Assembly (NCBI GenBank): GCA_944389315.1
Contig: CALXLX010000043.1
Location: 1 to 64,000 of the forward strand
Length of the DNA: 64,000 nucleotides
Origin: an uncultured Opitutales bacterium
Lineage (GTDB): Bacteria; Verrucomicrobiota; Verrucomicrobiia; Opitutales; Intestinicryptomonadaceae
Reading direction: 5' to 3'
In this document: positions 1 to 10,278 of the stretch, piece after piece
How the letters are laid out: the number at the start of each line of letters is the position of its first letter
Position numbering within the stretch: the stretch's first letter is position 1
Notes under the pieces: generated by a model
The model's database searches: none
Seen by the model: the letters and a program-made list of their open reading frames with translations, nothing else
Told to the model about the DNA's origin: nothing
Made by a program: the position numbers and the translations under genes

Positions 1-41
1 GGCGCGCAGCAAAGCGCTAAAAGTGCTAAGGATTTTTTCAT
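1..41 (-). CDS. Start of a truncated secreted protein or lipoprotein
   Basis: An ATG at 41 on the minus strand opens a frame that stays open to the window edge and encodes MKKSLALLALCCA. This is a positively charged start followed by a hydrophobic run, typical of a signal peptide, possibly a lipoprotein signal given the paired cysteines. Only 13 complete codons are visible, so no function can be given. It points the same way as sufD but lies 335 bases beyond it. No convincing Shine-Dalgarno sequence precedes it. Confidence 0.45.
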   Translation of the reverse strand, partial: MKKSLALLALCCA

Positions 42-376
42 AAAGAGAAAATTTTTGTGCGTTCTTTTACAAATTGACTCCCCACATATTTTCATTCCCC
101 AGCAAAATTGCAAGTTTGAATTACTGCCCCGCAAATTTTTTACATATGCCTAAAAATCAATCCAAAACATTCATGGCGGTTTCCTTCTGGAAACTTCAAA
201 AATTTAGGTTCCCTGCCCCAACAAGGGAAGGTAAAAAGGCAAATCTGCCTGCCAAAGCGCAAAATATCCGCAAGAACACTCCACAAAAGACAGTACATTC
301 CCCCGCTTGCGCCAACAGCCGGCGCTTGTAATTTGCCTTTTTATCCGCGCAGACAAACGCGCGAAAAATAAAGACC
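42..376. other. Intergenic region, no gene seen
   Basis: This stretch lies between the end of sufD and the truncated secreted-protein gene. The part nearest position 42 is AT-rich and could hold that gene's promoter. The reading frames here have no recognisable protein character. I see no clear terminator for the suf operon. Confidence 0.5.
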
Positions 377-1558
377 CTACAGCCTGGCTGAGACAAAGCT
401 TAGGAAATCCTCCGAAGACATCTCCGAGAGCACCGAGCGGGCAAAACCCTCCACCTGGAGCGCCCTGGCTGCCTTATCGCACAAGCCGCGGCAGGCCATA
501 TAGAAAAGCTCGTCCTTATTTGGGCCCGAAACGGCGCACCCGTGCGAACATTCTACATCGTTGGCCTCTATTTCGAGTATGGGAGAGGCGTCCACCCGCG
601 CAGTTTTTGCCAGCTGCAAGGTTCTGCAGCTTTGGTAGGCCTTCGTCTTCTGAGCCTCCTTGCCGACTAAAATCTCCCCGATGAAAGACGCCCTCGCCGA
701 GCCGTCTACTATATTTTTTACGTCTATGCGGCTTGTAGCCCCTTCGGATTTATGGCGCTGCCATGTGCGCAAATCGTGCCAGTCGCCGGAGGCGGCATTC
801 TGCAGGAAGGACATATGCGCGTCCGCCCCCGCCCCGAGCAGATCCATGGCAAACTCCCTCCTTATGGCGGGGCATTTTGAACAAACCGCCGCCCCGCGGA
901 AAGTAGAATTTGCGCCCATTTTTACAAATAACATGTCAAAGAGCCTCGCATCTGCCGCCGACTGCGCAAACGACGAAAAATCTACATGCGCCCCGTCTTG
1001 AATATCCATCAAAGTCTCCTTCAGGAAAAGACCCCCACGGGGGGAGAAATCCGCAGTGCAGACCTCGAGGCGTGAATTTATCCCCGCCTTTATATAAAGG
1101 CCCAATGCCGGATATTTCGACGAATCCCAAATTACAAGGACCTTCCCCCTCGCGCCTTCGGGAGCTTCTATCGATATGTTTCCCGAATCCGAAGCCAAAG
1201 CCAAAAATATATCTCCGTAGGCTCCGCGCTCCCGCGCAAGAGCCTTAAAGCGCTCTATTTCGCCCTCAGAAAGTTCCGTTTTAAAATCCCCGATTTTCAG
1301 CGCCCTCTGGCCCGAGACGAGCATCTCGGAATCTGCGCACAACACGCACCCGAACCCGTCAAATGCCCCCTTCGAGGCTGACAAAAGCTCCTCAGCTCCG
1401 GCCGATACGGCGGAGTCGCTCCCGTCGAAAGCTCCCGTTAAAAGCTTTTCCGCGCTCTGGGCACTCCAGCCTTTGAGGTCCGAAAAACGCCAGTCCTGAT
1501 TCTTGCGGTCGGGAAAGCGCCCCCCCGAGAAAAATTCCCTGTCCAAAAGACCGTCCAT
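377..1558 (-). CDS. sufD: SufD, Fe-S cluster assembly scaffold component
   Basis: SufD partners SufB and SufC in the SufBC2D scaffold that builds iron-sulfur clusters in the cytoplasm. The 393-residue product has the family's right-handed beta-helix core followed by a C-terminal helical segment, with the conserved stretch ANDVECSHGCAVSGPN and then DELFYMACRGL. The family's conserved His of the SHG motif is present. Length is slightly short of E. coli SufD. The ATG at 1558 overlaps the TGA of sufB (TGATG), so the two genes are translationally coupled. No sufS or sufU follows within the window, so the cysteine desulfurase must be elsewhere. Confidence 0.95.
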   Translation of the reverse strand: MDGLLDREFFSGGRFPDRKNQDWRFSDLKGWSAQSAEKLLTGAFDGSDSAVSAGAEELLSASKGAFDGFGCVLCADSEMLVSGQRALKIGDFKTELSEGEIERFKALARERGAYGDIFLALASDSGNISIEAPEGARGKVLVIWDSSKYPALGLYIKAGINSRLEVCTADFSPRGGLFLKETLMDIQDGAHVDFSSFAQSAADARLFDMLFVKMGANSTFRGAAVCSKCPAIRREFAMDLLGAGADAHMSFLQNAASGDWHDLRTWQRHKSEGATSRIDVKNIVDGSARASFIGEILVGKEAQKTKAYQSCRTLQLAKTARVDASPILEIEANDVECSHGCAVSGPNKDELFYMACRGLCDKAARALQVEGFARSVLSEMSSEDFLSFVSARL

Positions 1559-2976
1559 CAGCCCACCGAACCTTCCATCTGCATTTCTATAAGCCGCCTA
1601 AGCTCCACGGAATACTCCATCGGGAACTGCTTGACCAAATCGTTCACAAAACCGTTGACCGCAAGGCTGACGGCCTCTTTCTCCGAAAGCCCGCGGGAGC
1701 GCATGTAGAAAATCTGCTCCTCGGAAAGTTTCGAGACGCTCGCCTCGTGCTGGACAAAGTTGTTTTCCCCCGAACATGTCACTGCAGGATAGGTGTCTGT
1801 ACGGGAATTTGTATTTATAAGAAGGGCGTCGCAAACGGTGTTGTTCCTGCAGCCCGATACGGAGGGAGGCATATAGACCTGCCCCCTGTAAGAGGCCCTG
1901 CCGTCGGCTATGCTTATGGATTTGGATATGATGTTGGAGCTCGTGCAGTCTGCCATGTGCAGCATCTTCGCGCCCGTATCCTGATGCTGGGACTTGTTCG
2001 CAAGAGCTATGGAGACAACCTCGCCCTTGGCCCCCCTGCCCTTCAGAACCACCGCCGGATACTTCATGGTAAGGCCAGAGCCTATGTTGCAGTCTATCCA
2101 CCTTACCTCGGCATCCTCGTGCGCGACGGCGCGCTTGGTGACGAGATTAAATACGTTGTCCGACCAGTTCTGCACCGTCACATACTGGATTTTCGCACCC
2201 TTGAGGGCCACGAGCTCAACCACCGCCGAATGCAGTGTGCTCGTCTCAAACCGCGGCGCCGTGCAGCCTTCCATATACATAAGCTCCGCGCCCTCGTCGG
2301 CTATTATCAGAGTTCTTTCAAACTGCCCGAAACTCTCGGCGTTTATCCTAAAATACGCCTGGAGCGGCTGCGGGACCTTCACGCCCTTGGGCACGTATAT
2401 GAAACTTCCGCCGCTGAACACCGCGCTGTTGAGCGCGCTGTACTTGTTGTCCCCTATGGGTATCACCTTGCCGAAATATTTGCGGAATATTTCCGGATAC
2501 TTCATCAGGCCCTCGGTGGAATCCACAAAAATTACGCCCATCTTCTCCAGATGCGCCTTCATGTTAGAATATGCGCTCTCGGAGTCGAACTGCGCCTCTA
2601 CCCCTGCGAGGAAGGCCCTCTCCTGCTCAGGCACGCCGAGCCTCTCAAAAGTCTTCTTCACGTCCTCGGGAACCTCGTCCCAAGAGCGGGTCTTCCGCGC
2701 GCCCTTGGCCAGATAATAGCGGATCTTTGAAAAGTCCAGCTCGTCGAGGCGCTTAGTAGCCCAATGGGTCGGATTCTTCATCCTCGTAAACGCGTCGAGC
2801 GCCTTGAGGCGGAAATCCAATATCCATTTGTCCTCGCCCTTGACCTTGGAGATGTACTCCACGACCTCCGGCGTAAGGCCAACGCCCGCGTCGTAGGCGT
2901 AATCCTCCGCATAGCTGAAATTCCCGGCCTGGCGGTCGAGATTCAAAGATGTGACTGTCTCTTTTGCGTCGGCCAT
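1558..2976 (-). CDS. sufB: SufB, Fe-S cluster scaffold protein
   Basis: SufB is the main cluster-building subunit of SufBC2D. The 472-residue length is typical. The sequence shows the family blocks [30 protein letters not shown], a C-terminal [20 protein letters not shown] and [13 protein letters not shown]. The Glu/His pair of the last blocks is where the family binds the nascent cluster with SufD. The ATG overlaps the stop of sufC (TAATG), and the TGA overlaps the start of sufD. This gives a tight C-B-D order typical of SUF operons in anaerobes and PVC bacteria. Confidence 0.97.
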   Translation of the reverse strand: MADAKETVTSLNLDRQAGNFSYAEDYAYDAGVGLTPEVVEYISKVKGEDKWILDFRLKALDAFTRMKNPTHWATKRLDELDFSKIRYYLAKGARKTRSWDEVPEDVKKTFERLGVPEQERAFLAGVEAQFDSESAYSNMKAHLEKMGVIFVDSTEGLMKYPEIFRKYFGKVIPIGDNKYSALNSAVFSGGSFIYVPKGVKVPQPLQAYFRINAESFGQFERTLIIADEGAELMYMEGCTAPRFETSTLHSAVVELVALKGAKIQYVTVQNWSDNVFNLVTKRAVAHEDAEVRWIDCNIGSGLTMKYPAVVLKGRGAKGEVVSIALANKSQHQDTGAKMLHMADCTSSNIISKSISIADGRASYRGQVYMPPSVSGCRNNTVCDALLINTNSRTDTYPAVTCSGENNFVQHEASVSKLSEEQIFYMRSRGLSEKEAVSLAVNGFVNDLVKQFPMEYSVELRRLIEMQMEGSVG

Positions 2977-3716
2977 TATTGCAATATGTGGTCGTAGCCC
3001 TTCTCCTCAAGCTCCAAAGCCAGGGAGGCGGGCCCGCTTTTGACTATGCGCCCGTCCATCATGACATGCACAACGTCGGGCTTTATGTGCTCCAGCAGCC
3101 TGTTGTAATGGGTTATAAGAAGTATGCCCATCTCGGAGCGGACCATGTTCACGCCGTCCGAAACTATCCTCAAGGCGTCTATGTCCAGCCCGCTGTCAAC
3201 CTCGTCGAGAATCGCAAACGAGGGCTTTAGCATCAGCATCTGAAGTATGTCGCAGCGCTTTTTCTCGCCGCCGCTGAATCCCTCGTTGACGCTCCTGGAG
3301 GTGAAGCTCCTGTCCATCTTGAGGGCGTCCATCTTTGCGTACAGCTCCTTGTAGAACTTGGGCGCTACAATCTCCTCGTCCTCGGGCAGACGCGCATTCA
3401 GGCACGCCCTTATGAAATTGGCTATGCTCACCCCCGGAATCTCCACCGGATACTGGAATGCTAAGAAAAGGCCCATGCGGGCTATTTCGTCCGTCGTAAG
3501 CCCAACAATGCTGCGCCCGTCAAGCTCCGCCCTCCCGCCGCTTATCCTGTATTCGGGATTCCCCATCAGCGCCTTGGACAGCGAGCTCTTGCCCGTACCG
3601 TTGGGCCCCATGATTGCGTGAACCTCGCCCTTGGGCACGCGCAGATTGAGCCCGTCTATTATCTTTCTGTCGCCTATATGCACCTGCAGGTTCTCTATTA
3701 AAAGTCCGTCCGTCAT
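2976..3716 (-). CDS. sufC: SufC, ABC-type ATPase of Fe-S assembly
   Basis: SufC is the soluble ABC ATPase that drives conformational change in SufBC2D. The 246-residue protein has Walker A (GPNGTGKSS, residues 37-45), a Q-loop (FQYP, about 87-90), the signature SGGEKKR (148-154) and Walker B FAILDE (167-172) followed by VDSGLD. These are all classic SufC features, including the KKR variant of the signature that separates SufC from transporter ATPases. It overlaps sufB by one base and follows the upstream PVC-type small gene by 12 bases. Confidence 0.97.
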   Translation of the reverse strand: MTDGLLIENLQVHIGDRKIIDGLNLRVPKGEVHAIMGPNGTGKSSLSKALMGNPEYRISGGRAELDGRSIVGLTTDEIARMGLFLAFQYPVEIPGVSIANFIRACLNARLPEDEEIVAPKFYKELYAKMDALKMDRSFTSRSVNEGFSGGEKKRCDILQMLMLKPSFAILDEVDSGLDIDALRIVSDGVNMVRSEMGILLITHYNRLLEHIKPDVVHVMMDGRIVKSGPASLALELEEKGYDHILQ

Positions 3717-3728
3717 AATAAAAGCTCC

Positions 3729-4118
3729 TTACTTCTGGGGAAGGTACGGGTCCAAAAACACCGTCTTGAAACTGTACCTGGAGTTGAAGTCCTCCTTTTT
3801 GTCATCCTCCGTCCCGCGGAGTTCCCCGCCGTCTATCATATTGAAGACTATCTCGCCGAAATCGTCCGTGCTCTTTACGCCCCATTCCTCGAGCACCGTG
3901 TATGCTATGGGCCCAAAACTCTCCAGTGCAAAATCCTTCAGCCCCTCGAGAAACTCCTCCGTGCTGATGTTCCCCCCAACGCGGCTCTCGTCCGCGGAGC
4001 GGAGTTTCTTTACCGTGTAGTCGAGCGCCATGCGCACAAATATGTATGCGCCCGCCGCGTAGCGGGAGTCGCGCGCGGTGACGGTATCGAGAAACTGTTG
4101 AAAACTTTTGTTTGCCAT
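3729..4118 (-). CDS. PVC-type conserved small protein (Minf_1886-like)
   Basis: The 129-residue protein starts MANKSFQQFLDTVTARDSRY and contains YIFVRMALDYTVKKL and AYTVLEEWGVKSTDDFGEIV. This layout matches what I remember of a family described as limited to Planctomycetes and Verrucomicrobia, with no known function. The match is from memory. The ATG at 4118 is preferred over an upstream TTG at 4127. It sits 12 bases before sufC on the same strand, so it is probably the first gene of the suf transcript, or is read through from carB 98 bases upstream. No metal-binding cysteines are visible, so a direct cluster-ligand role is not supported. Confidence 0.75.
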   Translation of the reverse strand: MANKSFQQFLDTVTARDSRYAAGAYIFVRMALDYTVKKLRSADESRVGGNISTEEFLEGLKDFALESFGPIAYTVLEEWGVKSTDDFGEIVFNMIDGGELRGTEDDKKEDFNSRYSFKTVFLDPYLPQK

Positions 4119-4216
4119 CTTTGCCAAGCGAAAAATTTACTAATCGGACAAATCTTGCGCAAATAAATAATATATTTGCCGGCGCCCCGCCGCAAGGCTT
4201 GGGCGCCGCGCGGCCG

Positions 4217-7200
4217 TCAGCCCACCGGATGAGCGCTTTTCATGCGCTCCTGCAGGGGCAGCACCTCCAAAGAACGGGTTTTCAGGGCCTTTATGCCCTC
4301 TATGGCCGCGTACGCGCCCATTATGGTGGTAATCATGCAGACCCTCCGCAGGAGGGCCTCCTCCCTTATGCGGTTCTCGTCGAGGCGCGGAGTCATGCCG
4401 GAGGGGGTGTTGATGATAATCTGCATCTGCCCGTTCTTTATCATGTCAACAACATTGGGGCGCGCCCCCTCGGAGAGCTTGTAAGTCTTTGTGACCTCTA
4501 TGCCCTTCTCGCGCAGCAGGTTCGCAGTCCCCGCGGTGGAGAATATCTTGAAGCCGAGCTCCGAGAAGGCCCTGGCCATCTCGACGGCGGCCTCCTTGTC
4601 GTGGTCCTTGACGGATATAAACACGTTGCCAGAAGTCGGAAGCCCCGGCTGCGCGGCCATCTGGCTCTTGGCGAAAGCCATGCCCAGATCCTTGTCAAGC
4701 CCCATGACCTCGCCCGTTGAGCGCATCTCGGGAGACAGCATGACGCTCGCCCCCTTGAAACGCACAAACGGAAATACGCTCTCCTTGACGGCCTTGTAGT
4801 CCGTGGCTATCTCCTTTGTAAAGCCCAAATCCTTCAGCTTTTCGCCCGCCATTACGCGCGCGGCAAGCTTGGCCAAAGAGACTCCGATTACCTTCGAAAC
4901 AAACGGAACCGTCCTCGACGCCCTCGGATTGACCTCCAAAATGTAAAGCTCCCCCTTCTTTATCGCGTACTGGATATTCATCAGCCCCACAACCTTAAGC
5001 TCCCTGGCAAGGGCGTATGTTGCGCTTCTGACCTCGTCGAGTATATTCTTCGAGAGCGTGCGGGGCGGCATAACCATGGCGGCGTCGCCCGAATGGACGC
5101 CCGCGTACTCTATATGCTCAAGCATGCCGCCTATGACGGTGGTCTCGCCGTCCGAGATGGCGTCTACGTCGAGCTCTATGGCGTCCTCGAGGAACTTGTC
5201 GAGCAGGACCGGCTTCCCCGGAGCCGCGTCGAAAGCCTCGCGTATTACCTTCTTCATGTCGTCCATAGTGTAGACTATGAACATTCCCCTTCCGCCCAGA
5301 ACGAAACTGGGCCTGAGCAAAATCGGGAAACCTATGTGACCGGCAAGCTCGTAGGCCTGCTCGGGGTTTGTAGCTGTGGCGTTTATCGGCTGCTTTAGCT
5401 TGAGCTTTTCGAGTATCTCCTTAAACAGCTCCCTGTCCTCGGCTATGTCTATGCTCTCGGGGGATGTGCCGATTATGTTCACGCCGTTGGCCTCAAGCTC
5501 GGAAGCCAAATTTAGCGGAGTCTGCCCGCCGAACTGCACTATCGCGCCGTCGCACTTCTCCTGCTTATAGACCTCCAGCACGTCCTCGAGCGTAAGCGGC
5601 TCGAAAAACAGCATGTCGGAAGTGTCGTAGTCCGTGGAAACCGTCTCGGGGTTGGAATTTATCATCAGCGTCTCGTAGCCCGCCTCGCGCAGGGCGAAAG
5701 ACGCGTGCACGCAGCAGTAGTCGAACTCTATCCCCTGGCCTATCCTGTTCGGCCCGCCGCCTATTATCATTATCTTCTTCTTAGAGGAAGGCTTTATCTC
5801 GTTTTCGGCCCCGTATGACGAGTAATAATATGGCGTGTACGCCTCAAACTCCGCGGCGCATGTATCCACAAGCCTGTAAACTGTGTTTATGCCGTACTTT
5901 TCCCTAAGCTGCTTTATGTTGCGTATCTTTGTGGAGCAGATGTTGGATATCTGCAAATCAGTAAAGCCGGCCTCCTTGGCCTTTTTCAAGAGGGATTCGT
6001 CGAGCCCCGAAAGCCCCGCCTTGGCCATTGCAAGCTCTATTTCAACTATGCCGCGTATCTGGCGCAGGAACCACGGGTCTATCTTAGTAAACTCGAATAT
6101 CTCGTCGTCTCCCATTCCCGCCAGAATTGCGTACCTAATATAAAATATCCTCTCGGCCACCGGACGCACCAGCCCCTTGCGTATCTCCACCAAATCTGTA
6201 ATCTCCCTGGCGCCGAACTTTCCGCCGCCGCCCAAGCCGCGCGTGCCTATCTCCAAAGAGCGCAAAGCCTTCTGCAAAGACTCCTTGAAGGTTCTGCCTA
6301 TGGACATGACCTCGCCTACGCTCTTCATGGAGCTGGTAAGAGTGTTGTCCGAACCGGCGAACTTCTCGAAAGTAAACCTTGGTATTTTCGTTACGATGTA
6401 GTCTATCGTAGGCTCGAAGCTCGCGGGAGTCTCGCGGGTGATGTCGTTTCTCAGCTCGTCGAGCGAGTATCCCACGGCGAGCTTTGCGGCTATCTTGGCT
6501 ATGGGGAAGCCCGTCGCCTTAGAGGCCAGCGCCGACGAGCGCGAGACCCTCGGGTTCATCTCTATTACTATCATGCGGCCGTTCTTTGGGTTTACGGCAA
6601 ACTGTATGTTTGAGCCGCCCGTCTCCACGCCTATCTCGCGGATTACCGCAAAGGAGGCGTCGCGCATGAGCTGGTACTCCTTGTCTGAAAGGGTTATGGC
6701 GGGAGCCACGGTTATGGAGTCTCCAGTATGGACCCCCATGGGGTCGAAATTTTCTATGGAGCAGATTACCACGCACTGGTCCTTGTGGTCGCGCATGACC
6801 TCCATTTCAAACTCCTTCCAGCCGAGCAGGCACTCCTCGACGAGGACCTCGTTTACGGGGGATACGCTCAGCCCGTAGGCGACCATTTTCTCGTACTCCT
6901 CGCGGTTGTAGGCTATGCCTCCCCCGGTACCGCCGAGGGTGAAGCTCGGCCTTATTATGACGGGAAACTTATTCTCCTTGTCCGCCCATTCGCAGGCCTG
7001 GTTGAGATCGTGGACAACCTTGCTGACGGGTATGTCCAAGCCTATTTTCAGCATGGCCTCGCGGAATTTCTCGCGGTCCTCGCCCTTCTCTATGGCCTCC
7101 TGCTTCGCGCCGATTAGCTCGACCGAATATTTTTTTAGTATTCCCGCCTTGGACAATTCCAAAGACAAATTAAGCGCAGTCTGGCCGCCGAGAGTCGGCA

Positions 7201-7459
7201 GCAGGGCGTCGGGCCGCTCCCTGGCTATGATTTTCTCGAGAACCTCAACCGTAAGGGGCTCTATGTATGTGACGTCAGCAAAATCCGGATCCGTCATTAT
7301 CGTAGCCGGATTGGAGTTCACTAAAACAACCTTATAGCCTTCCTCCTTCAGCGCCTTGCACGCCTGAGTTCCGGAATAGTCGAACTCGCAAGCCTGCCCT
7401 ATGACTATCGGGCCAGAACCTATTATCAAAATAGTCTTTATGTCTGTACGCTTTGGCAT
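4217..7459 (-). CDS. carB: Carbamoyl-phosphate synthase large subunit
   Basis: CarB makes carbamoyl phosphate from bicarbonate, ammonia (delivered by CarA) and two ATP, for pyrimidine and arginine synthesis. The 1080-residue protein has the two homologous ATP-grasp halves, each opening with a pre-grasp block ([20 protein letters not shown] and [17 protein letters not shown]). They are separated by the oligomerisation domain, and a C-terminal MGS-like allosteric domain spans roughly residues 940-1080. Length matches E. coli CarB (1073). CarA is not adjacent, so the operon is split in this genome. A promoter is visible immediately upstream. Confidence 0.98.
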   Translation of the reverse strand: MPKRTDIKTILIIGSGPIVIGQACEFDYSGTQACKALKEEGYKVVLVNSNPATIMTDPDFADVTYIEPLTVEVLEKIIARERPDALLPTLGGQTALNLSLELSKAGILKKYSVELIGAKQEAIEKGEDREKFREAMLKIGLDIPVSKVVHDLNQACEWADKENKFPVIIRPSFTLGGTGGGIAYNREEYEKMVAYGLSVSPVNEVLVEECLLGWKEFEMEVMRDHKDQCVVICSIENFDPMGVHTGDSITVAPAITLSDKEYQLMRDASFAVIREIGVETGGSNIQFAVNPKNGRMIVIEMNPRVSRSSALASKATGFPIAKIAAKLAVGYSLDELRNDITRETPASFEPTIDYIVTKIPRFTFEKFAGSDNTLTSSMKSVGEVMSIGRTFKESLQKALRSLEIGTRGLGGGGKFGAREITDLVEIRKGLVRPVAERIFYIRYAILAGMGDDEIFEFTKIDPWFLRQIRGIVEIELAMAKAGLSGLDESLLKKAKEAGFTDLQISNICSTKIRNIKQLREKYGINTVYRLVDTCAAEFEAYTPYYYSSYGAENEIKPSSKKKIMIIGGGPNRIGQGIEFDYCCVHASFALREAGYETLMINSNPETVSTDYDTSDMLFFEPLTLEDVLEVYKQEKCDGAIVQFGGQTPLNLASELEANGVNIIGTSPESIDIAEDRELFKEILEKLKLKQPINATATNPEQAYELAGHIGFPILLRPSFVLGGRGMFIVYTMDDMKKVIREAFDAAPGKPVLLDKFLEDAIELDVDAISDGETTVIGGMLEHIEYAGVHSGDAAMVMPPRTLSKNILDEVRSATYALARELKVVGLMNIQYAIKKGELYILEVNPRASRTVPFVSKVIGVSLAKLAARVMAGEKLKDLGFTKEIATDYKAVKESVFPFVRFKGASVMLSPEMRSTGEVMGLDKDLGMAFAKSQMAAQPGLPTSGNVFISVKDHDKEAAVEMARAFSELGFKIFSTAGTANLLREKGIEVTKTYKLSEGARPNVVDMIKNGQMQIIINTPSGMTPRLDENRIREEALLRRVCMITTIMGAYAAIEGIKALKTRSLEVLPLQERMKSAHPVG

Positions 7460-7480
7460 AATAATAAAAAAATCCCGAAT

Positions 7481-7509
7481 TGGATACCTTTGAGTCGGGC
7501 TTTTGTCAA
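7481..7509 (-). promoter_or_regulatory. Sigma-70-type promoter of carB
   Basis: On the minus strand a perfect TTGACA (7509-7504) is followed by a 17-base spacer and TATCCA (7486-7481). Transcription would begin near 7474, giving a leader of about 15 bases before the carB ATG at 7459. The match and spacing are good. The start site is inferred. Confidence 0.6.
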
Positions 7510-7522
7510 AACATTATTGATT

Positions 7523-7548
7523 TTCCGCCGCGGGGCGGAATTTTTTTT
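7523..7548 (+). terminator. Rho-independent terminator-like hairpin, plus orientation
   Basis: The stem TTCCGCC (7523-7529) and GGCGGAA (7534-7540) encloses GCGG and is followed by eight T. It is a textbook intrinsic terminator for rightward transcription, but no rightward gene ends here. It lies just upstream of the carB promoter and before mgtE. Confidence 0.6.
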
Positions 7549-7824
7549 GGGCAGCGGCGGCCGGAAGGGAAAAAATATGCCAAACTGTAATTTCTTTACT
7601 CCATATTCCCCGTTTTAACGGGAACTGCCGGCATTTGCGGGGAGAAAAACCATTTTTTAACGCCTAAGACGCCCTTTGAGGAATATTGGGGTGAAGATGC
7701 GTTTTTTTCTTTCAAAATCCGCAAAAGGGTTTAAAAAAGTCCGAGTTTTTTTAATTCTTGTTATTGGCGCAGCGGCGGCAACAGACAAGACTGAAGCGGA
7801 AAAGAATCTCAAAATGTAGAAACC

Positions 7825-9207
7825 ATGTCCGAACAGAGCACCCTCGACGCCCCGACAGAAAAGGGATACGACCTTCACGATCTGGTCGTCTTCCTCGACG
7901 AAGACAGGCTCTCGGAGATAGATTTCGGCAAGCTCAAGGACACCAGCCCGCACACCATAGCCGTATTTTTAGACAGGCTGGATGTGGACAACCAGCGCGC
8001 GATACTGCGCCGTTTCGACGCGGAGAGTGCCTCGGAAATCATCGCGGAGATGGAGTCCGAAGACGCGGCGGAGCTGGTGTCGGAAATGCGCGAGCAGCGC
8101 GCCATCAACGTCTTGCACGAGATGGACCCCGACGACGCGGCCGACATCGTCGGAGAGTTGGAGCAGGAGGACAGGGACAGGCTCATGGAGGGGTTGCAGA
8201 AATCGCAGCCCGAAACCGCCGAGACCGTCAGGGAGCTGCTCGAATACCCGCCCGATTCCGCCGGCGGCATAATGAACCCAAATGTGGCCGCCCTGGACGA
8301 GAACATAACGGTTGACGAGGCCATAGAGTACATAAGGAAGACGGAGGACGACTACGAGAACGTCCATTACATCTATGTTGTGGACGCCGACAATGTACTG
8401 CGCGGGGTGCTTTCCATGAGGGATCTGGTCCTTGCCAGGAAGAACGTTCCCGTAAGGGAGATAATGCATACGGATCTGATAGGCCTGGCCGGCCCCATGA
8501 TGGACAGAAGCGTGGTCGCTCAGATTATGGCCGACACAAACTTCCACGCAATTCCCGTTGTGGACGGGGACGGTCGGCTCCTGGGAGTTGTCACGCACGA
8601 CGACATAATGGACGTCATAAGGGAGGAGTCCACCGAGGACATGCAAAGGCTCGCGGGCGCGGGCGGAGACGAGGCCATAATGGACAACATCTTCGAGAGC
8701 CTGCGGCAGCGTTCACCCTGGCTTGTGGTGAATCTTGCGACGGCGTTTGTGGCATCGTCGGTTGTCGGGGTCTTTCAGGACCAGATATCCCACCTTGCCC
8801 TTCTGGCGGTTTTCATGCCGATAATTGCTGGCATAGGCGGAAACACGGGCACGCAGACGCTGGCCGTCACGGTCAGAAGCTTGGGCATGGGAGAAATAGG
8901 GCTTTTCGACGCCCCGAAAGTGTGTCTCAGGGAATCTTTAAAGGGATTTATAAACGGCATAGTCATAGGGGCGTTGGCCGCGCTCATAGCGCTTATATTT
9001 ACGCGCCGCTTCGACTTTGCCGCCGTTGTATGGCTGGCGATGCTTTTGAACATGACGCTCGGCGGATTGGTCGGAAGCCTGATTCCCTTCACACTGGCAA
9101 GGTTCAAGCTTGATCCGGCAAGCGGGTCGTCAATATTCACGACCGGGTTTACAGACACGGGCGGCTTCCTGATATTCCTGGGGTTGGGCTCCTGTTTTCT
9201 GCTGTAG
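7825..9207 (+). CDS. mgtE: MgtE magnesium transporter
   Basis: MgtE is a homodimeric Mg2+ channel of the inner membrane, gated by its cytosolic Mg2+-sensing domains. The 460-residue protein shows the acidic superhelical N domain (about 1-140, with repeats such as ESEDAAELVSEM and DPDDAADIVGELE). Next come two CBS domains (about 145-265) and a C-terminal membrane region of about five helices (290-460), with the signature GNTGTQTLAVTVRSL and an EIG near the pore. The Asp-rich tail TTGFTDTGGFLIFLGLG is also typical. It starts a three-gene unit with nadD two bases downstream. Confidence 0.96.
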   Translation: MSEQSTLDAPTEKGYDLHDLVVFLDEDRLSEIDFGKLKDTSPHTIAVFLDRLDVDNQRAILRRFDAESASEIIAEMESEDAAELVSEMREQRAINVLHEMDPDDAADIVGELEQEDRDRLMEGLQKSQPETAETVRELLEYPPDSAGGIMNPNVAALDENITVDEAIEYIRKTEDDYENVHYIYVVDADNVLRGVLSMRDLVLARKNVPVREIMHTDLIGLAGPMMDRSVVAQIMADTNFHAIPVVDGDGRLLGVVTHDDIMDVIREESTEDMQRLAGAGGDEAIMDNIFESLRQRSPWLVVNLATAFVASSVVGVFQDQISHLALLAVFMPIIAGIGGNTGTQTLAVTVRSLGMGEIGLFDAPKVCLRESLKGFINGIVIGALAALIALIFTRRFDFAAVVWLAMLLNMTLGGLVGSLIPFTLARFKLDPASGSSIFTTGFTDTGGFLIFLGLGSCFLL

Positions 9208-9209
9208 GC

Positions 9210-9833
9210 ATGGCTCTGAGAACCGGCATATTGGGGGGAACTTTCGACCCCGTGCATGCGGCGCACATCGCGCTGGCTAAAGCAGCCATAAAGGAGCTCG
9301 GCCTCGACGAAATCTTCTTCGTGCCCGCCTACGAGGCGGCTATGAAAGCCTCCCGGGCCGCCGCCTGCGCGGCAGACAGGCTCAAGATGCTCGATATTGC
9401 CGTGAAAAATTCGGGCATGCCGGCGCGCATAATAACTTTCGAGCTCGAACAAAAGAGGCTTTGCTATTCCGTCGAGACGGCCAGGTATCTGAGGGAAAAT
9501 TTCCCGGAAAGGGAGTTTTTCTGGATAATAGGCTCGGACCACATAGCCAAGCTCCCGTCGTGGAGGGACATTGGCGAGCTTTCCAAAATTGTCAGGTTCG
9601 CCTGCGCCTTCAGGCCGGAGAGCGGCTCGGAAAACGACGCAAAATCCCTGGCGGGATCCTGCTCAAATACCCCTTGTCAGCCGCCGAAAATTCTGAAGAT
9701 TCCATTCGAGCCCATGCCGGTCAGCTCCACCACCCTGCGCAGCGCGTTAAAAAGCGGAAAAATTTCCGATATAGAATTTGCACTCGACAAGGATGTTCTA
9801 AATTTTATTCTTTCAAAAAAACTCTACCAATAA
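9210..9833 (+). CDS. nadD: Nicotinate-nucleotide adenylyltransferase
   Basis: NadD joins nicotinate mononucleotide and ATP to give deamido-NAD in NAD synthesis. The 207-residue protein has the nucleotidyltransferase motif GGTFDPVHAAH near residues 9-19 and a C-terminal SSTTLRS in place of the family's ISSTxIR, where nucleotide phosphates bind. FWIIGSDHIAKLPSW in the middle matches the family's GxD block. It follows mgtE by two bases and precedes rsfS by three. The nadD-rsfS pairing is common in bacteria and supports the identification. Confidence 0.95.
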   Translation: MALRTGILGGTFDPVHAAHIALAKAAIKELGLDEIFFVPAYEAAMKASRAAACAADRLKMLDIAVKNSGMPARIITFELEQKRLCYSVETARYLRENFPEREFFWIIGSDHIAKLPSWRDIGELSKIVRFACAFRPESGSENDAKSLAGSCSNTPCQPPKILKIPFEPMPVSSTTLRSALKSGKISDIEFALDKDVLNFILSKKLYQ

Positions 9834-9836
9834 TTC

Positions 9837-10193
9837 ATGAAGCATCAGGAAGACGAAAAAACCCTGCAAATAATAAAGAAATGCGCGGAGGCTCTCGCGG
9901 ACAAAAAGGCGGAACAGCTCAGAATACTGGACGTCAGGGGAAAATCTCCCATAACTAATTTCTTCGTGCTGGCCACGGCAAACTCCGAGCCCCACATGAA
10001 GGCTCTATGCAACGAGGCGGACAAGGTTCTTAAGGAAAACTCCATAACCTCCGTGGGCAGGGATTTCACCGCAGGCAGCGGCTGGATGGTGATAGACGCC
10101 TTCGATTTCATGATACACGTTTTCACCGCCCAGCAGAGGGACGCATACAGGCTCGACGCGCTCTGGAAGGACGCCGAGGAGATTAAATTCTAA
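9837..10193 (+). CDS. rsfS: Ribosomal silencing factor RsfS
   Basis: RsfS (formerly YbeB/Iojap) binds L14 of the large ribosomal subunit and blocks subunit joining during nutrient limitation. The 118-residue product has the conserved ILDVRGKSPITNFFVLATA block and WMVIDAFDFMIHVFTAQQRDAYRLDALW, which corresponds to the family's D-x-ExR-xFY-LexLW ending. It is the last gene of mgtE-nadD-rsfS. The downstream 85 bases hold G+C-rich sequence with no clear T-tailed hairpin. Confidence 0.95.
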   Translation: MKHQEDEKTLQIIKKCAEALADKKAEQLRILDVRGKSPITNFFVLATANSEPHMKALCNEADKVLKENSITSVGRDFTAGSGWMVIDAFDFMIHVFTAQQRDAYRLDALWKDAEEIKF

Positions 10194-10278
10194 ACGCCGG
10201 CTCAACTTTCCGGAAGAGGCCCGGCGCAAGTTCCCGGCCCGGCAAAAAGGGGGAAAAATTGCAAGTCCCGCCTCGGGG

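Larger units (their letters stand above)
7460..7824. other. Divergent intergenic region between carB and mgtE
   Basis: The carB promoter and a plus-oriented hairpin (7523-7548) occupy the left part. The remaining ~275 bases in front of mgtE hold several T-rich runs but no gene. I looked for the conserved opening of an M-box magnesium riboswitch and did not find it. The mgtE promoter is not obvious. Confidence 0.5.

Noticed and set aside
1747-2730. Long open frame antisense to sufB
   Set aside because: It lies fully inside sufB, with no conserved domain and a composition expected of the opposite strand of a GC-rich gene.
7549-7824. M-box magnesium riboswitch before mgtE
   Set aside because: The conserved opening and the core of the M-box are absent; only loose T-rich runs are present.
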